Shown here piece after piece: positions 60,779-64,000 of a DNA stretch of 64,000 bases (positions are counted from its first letter, which is position 1; every line of letters starts with the position of its first letter). This DNA is from Calothrix anomala FACHB-343 (lineage in GTDB: Bacteria; Cyanobacteriota; Cyanobacteriia; Cyanobacteriales; Nostocaceae), in the NCBI RefSeq assembly GCF_014696435.1, contig NZ_JACJQG010000021.1:1-64000 (forward strand). The letters run 5' to 3'. A program made the position numbers and the translations under genes. The notes beneath the pieces were generated by a model that worked only from the letters and a program-made list of their open reading frames with translations, was not told the DNA's origin and made no database searches.

Positions 60779-60992
60779 AGCTTTCCATTCAAAAAATAGC
60801 AGTCTCTCATTAGATATTGTAATAGTTACTTTTGTTACAAATGTTTATCTAAAAGCAACATAGATAGTTTTTGCTATTGGTAAAATAAGGTACTTTAAGT
60901 ATTTGTACTTTTAAGTGATTGTAACCAAAAAATATGCATGTGTTATTTGTTACCGAGTAAGCGGCTGTATCAACGGAAATAACACAAAACTT

Positions 60993-61042
60993 ATTGGTCA
61001 ATGGTCATTTGTCAATCGTCATTTGTCAATGGTCAATGGTCA
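60993..61042. repeat. Heptamer array (GTCATTT/GTCAATG)
   Basis: About six units TGGTCAA/TGGTCAT/TTGTCAA, same class as at 28811-28846. Confidence 0.75.
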
Positions 61043-61346
61043 GTAGGGGCGAATTTATGCGATCGTCATGGATATTTGAGGATATTTGTGAACCCGCCCG
61101 TACAGTTATCAGTTGTTTGAGCGACAGTCAATCGTCAAGTGTCAACCGTCAACAATTTACGCATAAGGGACTTCCAGAAAATAAATTATCCAATTTACTC
61201 AGATAATATTTTTATTCCTCCCCCTCTCCCCCTGCCCCCTGCTCCCTGCCCCCCTGCCTACGCAGCGATGGGATATTTTTTTAGTTGGAAGTCCCTAAGC
61301 CCTATAGTTGATTGAGTATGATTTTTTAGAACCAACTGTAGGTTTC

Positions 61347-62309
61347 ATGGCAACTCAAGGAGATTTAGAAACAGTCCTGTTACCGTTATTAGAAGTTATC
61401 AAGGACTTGCATTCCCAGTACCAGTCACTCAAGGAAGGTACAGTAGCAAACTACATTCCCGAATTAGCAAAGGTAAACCCCGACTTGTTTAGCATCTGTA
61501 TTGTGACGGTAGATGGTCAGATTTACGAAATTGGCGATTTAGAACACCTATTTACAATTCAGTCTATTTCCAAAGTGTTTGCATACGGACTGGCCCTTGA
61601 GGATCATGGAAGAGATTATGTGTTGACTAGGGTTGGGGTGGAACCAACAGGAGATGCATTCAATGCCATTATCCTAGATGAACAGTCAAATCGGCCATTA
61701 AATCCAATGGTAAATGCTGGGGCGATCGCGACTACTAGTTTAATTAAAGGTGCTGGTGCCACCGAACGCCTCAACCGGATGTTAGATATGTTTAAACGCT
61801 ATATCGGTCATGATGTGTTCGTAGATATTTCTGTGTTCACCTCAGAACGCAGTACTGGACATCGTAACCGCGCTATGGCTCATCTCATGCTGAATTTTGG
61901 CATGATTGACCAAAATATAGAAGAATCCTTGGATCTTTACTTCCAGCAATGTGCGGTGATGGTAAATTGTCGCGATTTAGCTGTAATGGCGGCGACTTTG
62001 GCGAATAAAGGTATTAACCCCATTACTCAGGAACAAGCAGTTAAGAAAACTTATATTAAAGATATTCTCAGCGTCATGTACACCTGCGGTATGTATAATT
62101 TTGCGGGTGAATGGGCTTATAAGGTGGGGATTCCGGCTAAAAGTGGAGTTTGTGGCGGTATTCTGGCTGTTGTTCCCCAAAAAATGGGAATTGCTGTCTT
62201 TTCACCTCCATTAGATAGAAGGGGTAACAGCGTCCGGGGGGTTAAGGTATGTGAAGAACTTTCCCAACGGCTAGGGTTACATCTATTTGAATGTTCTGAG
62301 AAAGGTTGA
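61347..62309 (+). CDS. glsA: Glutaminase A
   Basis: 320 residues from the ATG at 61347. Serine beta-lactamase-like fold: S73-I-S-K76 in [20 protein letters not shown] is the SxxK nucleophile motif, with [76 protein letters not shown] and [13 protein letters not shown] following. It hydrolyses glutamine to glutamate and ammonia. A TTG 39 nt upstream is an alternative start. An NtcA-like site lies far upstream. A heptamer and palindrome run follows the stop. Confidence 0.95.
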   Translation: MATQGDLETVLLPLLEVIKDLHSQYQSLKEGTVANYIPELAKVNPDLFSICIVTVDGQIYEIGDLEHLFTIQSISKVFAYGLALEDHGRDYVLTRVGVEPTGDAFNAIILDEQSNRPLNPMVNAGAIATTSLIKGAGATERLNRMLDMFKRYIGHDVFVDISVFTSERSTGHRNRAMAHLMLNFGMIDQNIEESLDLYFQQCAVMVNCRDLAVMAATLANKGINPITQEQAVKKTYIKDILSVMYTCGMYNFAGEWAYKVGIPAKSGVCGGILAVVPQKMGIAVFSPPLDRRGNSVRGVKVCEELSQRLGLHLFECSEKG

Positions 62310-62321
62310 ATAGTATTTACT

Positions 62322-62373
62322 GTTGACGGTTGACGGTTGACGGTTGTACAGACGCGATTAATCGCGTCTCTAA
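62322..62373. repeat. Heptamer array plus GACGCGATTAATCGCGTC palindrome
   Basis: TTGACGG units (62320-62346) then ACAGACGCGATTAATCGCGT (from 62348) with TCTAAC after it, the same array-plus-palindrome order as at 14967 and 16798. Confidence 0.75.
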
Positions 62374-62415
62374 CAACTGACAATTGACTAAATAAGCGAT
62401 CGCATTATTCAGCAG

Positions 62416-62487
62416 GTAGGTTGGGTTGAGGAACGAAACCCAACATTTATCCGGACGTTGGGTTTCACTTCGTTCAACCCAACCTAC
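62416..62487. repeat. GTAGGTTGGGTTGAGG long palindrome, second full copy
   Basis: GTAGGTTGGGTTGAGGAACG and CGTTCAACCCAACCTAC, with GAAACCCAACA and GTTGGGTTTCACTT between. Same as 26236-26309. It is preceded and followed by TAAGCGATCGCAT, a direct repeat of 13 bp on both sides. Confidence 0.7.
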
Positions 62488-62598
62488 GAAATTGACCATT
62501 GACCAAATAAGCGATCGCATCATTCCGCATTTTTTCAAGTAATATTTATAACAAGTCTAAAATATAAATTTTAAATTTTATTTAAGCGAGAAAGTGCT

Positions 62599-64000
62599 AT
62601 GTCGGAAGAAAAGACTTATTTAGAGCTTTCGGAGGCGGATGGCGGTGCCCATAAATTTTATGAAGTTATCGTTAAAGATACGCAAGTTAGTATTCGCTAT
62701 GGTCGTATAGGCGACAAGGGACAAACGCAGACGAAAACTTATCCCACCCCAGATAAAGCCAAAGCTGACGCGAACAAAAAAATCAAAGAGAAATTAGCTA
62801 AGGGTTACGAACATGCGGTGATGGGTGTGCGCCAAAAGCGTTCCGTTACCCGTCGCGCTGTTACCAGTACTGCATCTACAGCGAAACAAGCGCCAATTCT
62901 TTGGAAATTTAACTCTAATTCCGCAGCTTTTGGTATTTTTATAGATAGCGATCGCTGTTGGTTAGGTAATCAAGCAGGTCAAGTCTTTGCACTCAATCAC
63001 CAAGGTAAAGTAATTAATCAGTTCAAGCTACCCGATGGTGTGAAGTGTTTAGTCGCTGATGATATTTGGATTTATGCTGGCTGCGATAATGGCAATGTCT
63101 ACGACCTTACAGGTAAATTACCGCGAGTCGCCTACGAAATTGACGAAAATGTCGATATTTATTGGCTAGATATCAAAAATGGCTTGTTAGGCGTTTCTGA
63201 TGCTAACGGTGGTGTCACCATTATCGATCATGATGATGAATCACAATGGACTCGTTTAAGTCAAGGCCAATATGGTTGGATGGTACGCTGTGACGAAGTT
63301 GGTATTTATCACGGTCATAGTCAAGGCGTGACTATGTATGATGTTCAAGAAGGGCGAGTGCTGTGGCAGCAAAAAACTGGTGGTAGCATATTATTTGGTT
63401 GGCAAGAAGCATCAACCGTTTATGCAGGTGCAAGCGACCAGAAAATTTACAGCTTTAGTAAAAAAGGTAAAGCTGGCGCAGTTTATAAATGCGATGCGTC
63501 TGTTTACTCTTGTGCTACCGCGCAGGATGGGAAGTATGTATTTGCGGGTGATAGCAGTTCTTCGATTTACTGCTTTAACCAATCAGGGGAACGTTTGTGG
63601 AAACTAGCGACTGATTGCGGTTCTGCTTTATCGATGCAGTTTTTTGATAATTGTATATATATTGTCACTACCGATGGTGCTTTAGCTTGTATTGATACGA
63701 GTGAAGCAGCGATTCAAGCCGCACAAGGGGGGACAATTCCCCAAGCTGCGATTATTAAAGCACCCACTACAGAAGGTGCTGCACCTTCATCTGTGGTGGA
63801 AACCACAACAGATACCAGCCAAGGTGTCATTGTGGAATGTTATCGGGAGGGAAGTAAACTGCGGGTGCGGGTTGTTTCCCCAGGATATAACCCCAATTGG
63901 AAAGTACAGTTTCCTAAAGATATTCGTCAAGAAGGACAGCGTTATCTCGTCCAAGAAATTCGCGAGTCAGCTAGCGGTGGATTTTATCGCGCTTACGGTG
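62599..64000 (+). CDS. WGR domain protein with beta-propeller, C-terminus outside window
   Basis: Open for 467 residues to the right edge without a stop. Residues 1-80 are a WGR domain: YLELSEADGGAHKFYEVIVKDTQVSIRYGRIGDKGQTQTKTYPT..KAKADANKKIKEKLAKGY. A basic linker (VRQKRSVTRRAVTS) leads to a PQQ-like/WD-type propeller (about 95-385) with repeated ILWKFNS, QVFALNHQGKVI, GNVYDLTGK, KIYSFSKKGKAG, SIYCFNQSGERLWKL blades. A further region after 420 (GVIVECYREGSKLRVRVVSPGYNPNWKVQFPKDIRQEGQRY) is separate. WGR domains are best known in PARPs as nucleic-acid binding modules; here no ADP-ribosyltransferase is visible in the part seen. Function unknown. Confidence 0.88.
   Translation, partial: MSEEKTYLELSEADGGAHKFYEVIVKDTQVSIRYGRIGDKGQTQTKTYPTPDKAKADANKKIKEKLAKGYEHAVMGVRQKRSVTRRAVTSTASTAKQAPILWKFNSNSAAFGIFIDSDRCWLGNQAGQVFALNHQGKVINQFKLPDGVKCLVADDIWIYAGCDNGNVYDLTGKLPRVAYEIDENVDIYWLDIKNGLLGVSDANGGVTIIDHDDESQWTRLSQGQYGWMVRCDEVGIYHGHSQGVTMYDVQEGRVLWQQKTGGSILFGWQEASTVYAGASDQKIYSFSKKGKAGAVYKCDASVYSCATAQDGKYVFAGDSSSSIYCFNQSGERLWKLATDCGSALSMQFFDNCIYIVTTDGALACIDTSEAAIQAAQGGTIPQAAIIKAPTTEGAAPSSVVETTTDTSQGVIVECYREGSKLRVRVVSPGYNPNWKVQFPKDIRQEGQRYLVQEIRESASGGFYRAYG

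Larger units (their letters stand above)
60282..61346. other. Large intergenic region between rlpA and glsA
   Basis: About 1.07 kb. It contains an NtcA-like palindrome (60765-60778), AT-rich stretches at 60660-60900, heptamers of the GTCATTT/GTCAATG class at 60993-61042 and CAACCGT class near 61127-61154. No gene is supported on either strand. Confidence 0.5.

Overview
The window looks like chromosome from a filamentous, probably heterocyst-forming (Nostocales-type) cyanobacterium. Direct evidence is the density of the HIP1 octamer GCGATCGC, the heptameric tandem repeats between genes (TGCCCAA, TTGTCAT/TGGTCAT and CAACAGT/CAACCGT types), and genes typical of the phylum: aerobic Mg-protoporphyrin cyclase (acsF), hemN, a fused panC-cmk, a COP23 protein, FeSOD, a Yfr2-like small RNA, and CHAT, CHASE2, DUF928 and haemagglutinin-type proteins. 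No rRNA, tRNA, CRISPR array or prophage was seen.

Layout. 0-4 kb: tail of a transposase, a TPR protein with a nuclease-like N-terminus, a secreted protein and a Uma2 endonuclease. 4-9 kb: smc and a PRC-barrel partner. 9.5-10.2 kb: DUF433/DUF5615 pair, probably toxin-antitoxin. 10.6-12.8 kb: SLH-GHL10 glycoside hydrolase. 13.5-16 kb: COP23 protein and two trypsin-like proteases. 16-20.6 kb: redox/detoxification genes (YfcG-like GST, SDR, nitroreductase, Old Yellow Enzyme, thioredoxin) facing a divergent ArsR regulator across a perfect 9-3-9 palindrome. 20.6-28.8 kb: creatininase, small RNA, LysR, aspartoacylase, DUF3891, Mn catalase, GlsB/YeaQ protein, APC permease, lipoprotein methyltransferase. 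29-32.2 kb: hemN divergent from acsF. 32.6-44.6 kb: a 12-kb locus with TpsA-like exoprotein and CHAT protease (overlapping), DUF928, RTX-type protein, AAA-CHASE2 membrane protein and vMAP-AAA ATPase (abutting). 44.9-54.9 kb: acyl-CoA ligase, fadN-like, fadA and fadE genes with an upstream lipase, an apparently complete beta-oxidation set. 56-64 kb: sodB, panC-cmk, rlpA, glsA and the start of a WGR/beta-propeller protein.

The most interesting parts are the 32.6-44.6 kb locus (candidate secreted-exoprotein/caspase-like/signalling-ATPase system), the beta-oxidation cluster (generally considered absent from most cyanobacteria), the ArsR-linked redox block, a small RNA carrying a sequence antisense to the conserved Yfr1 motif, and a rich set of small palindromic repeats. 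Those repeats insert into one another and in two cases supply the last codons and stop of a protein gene.

Coordinates were read by eye from the sequence and start codons were chosen from Shine-Dalgarno spacing and family knowledge. Family assignments come from recognised motifs, not database searches.
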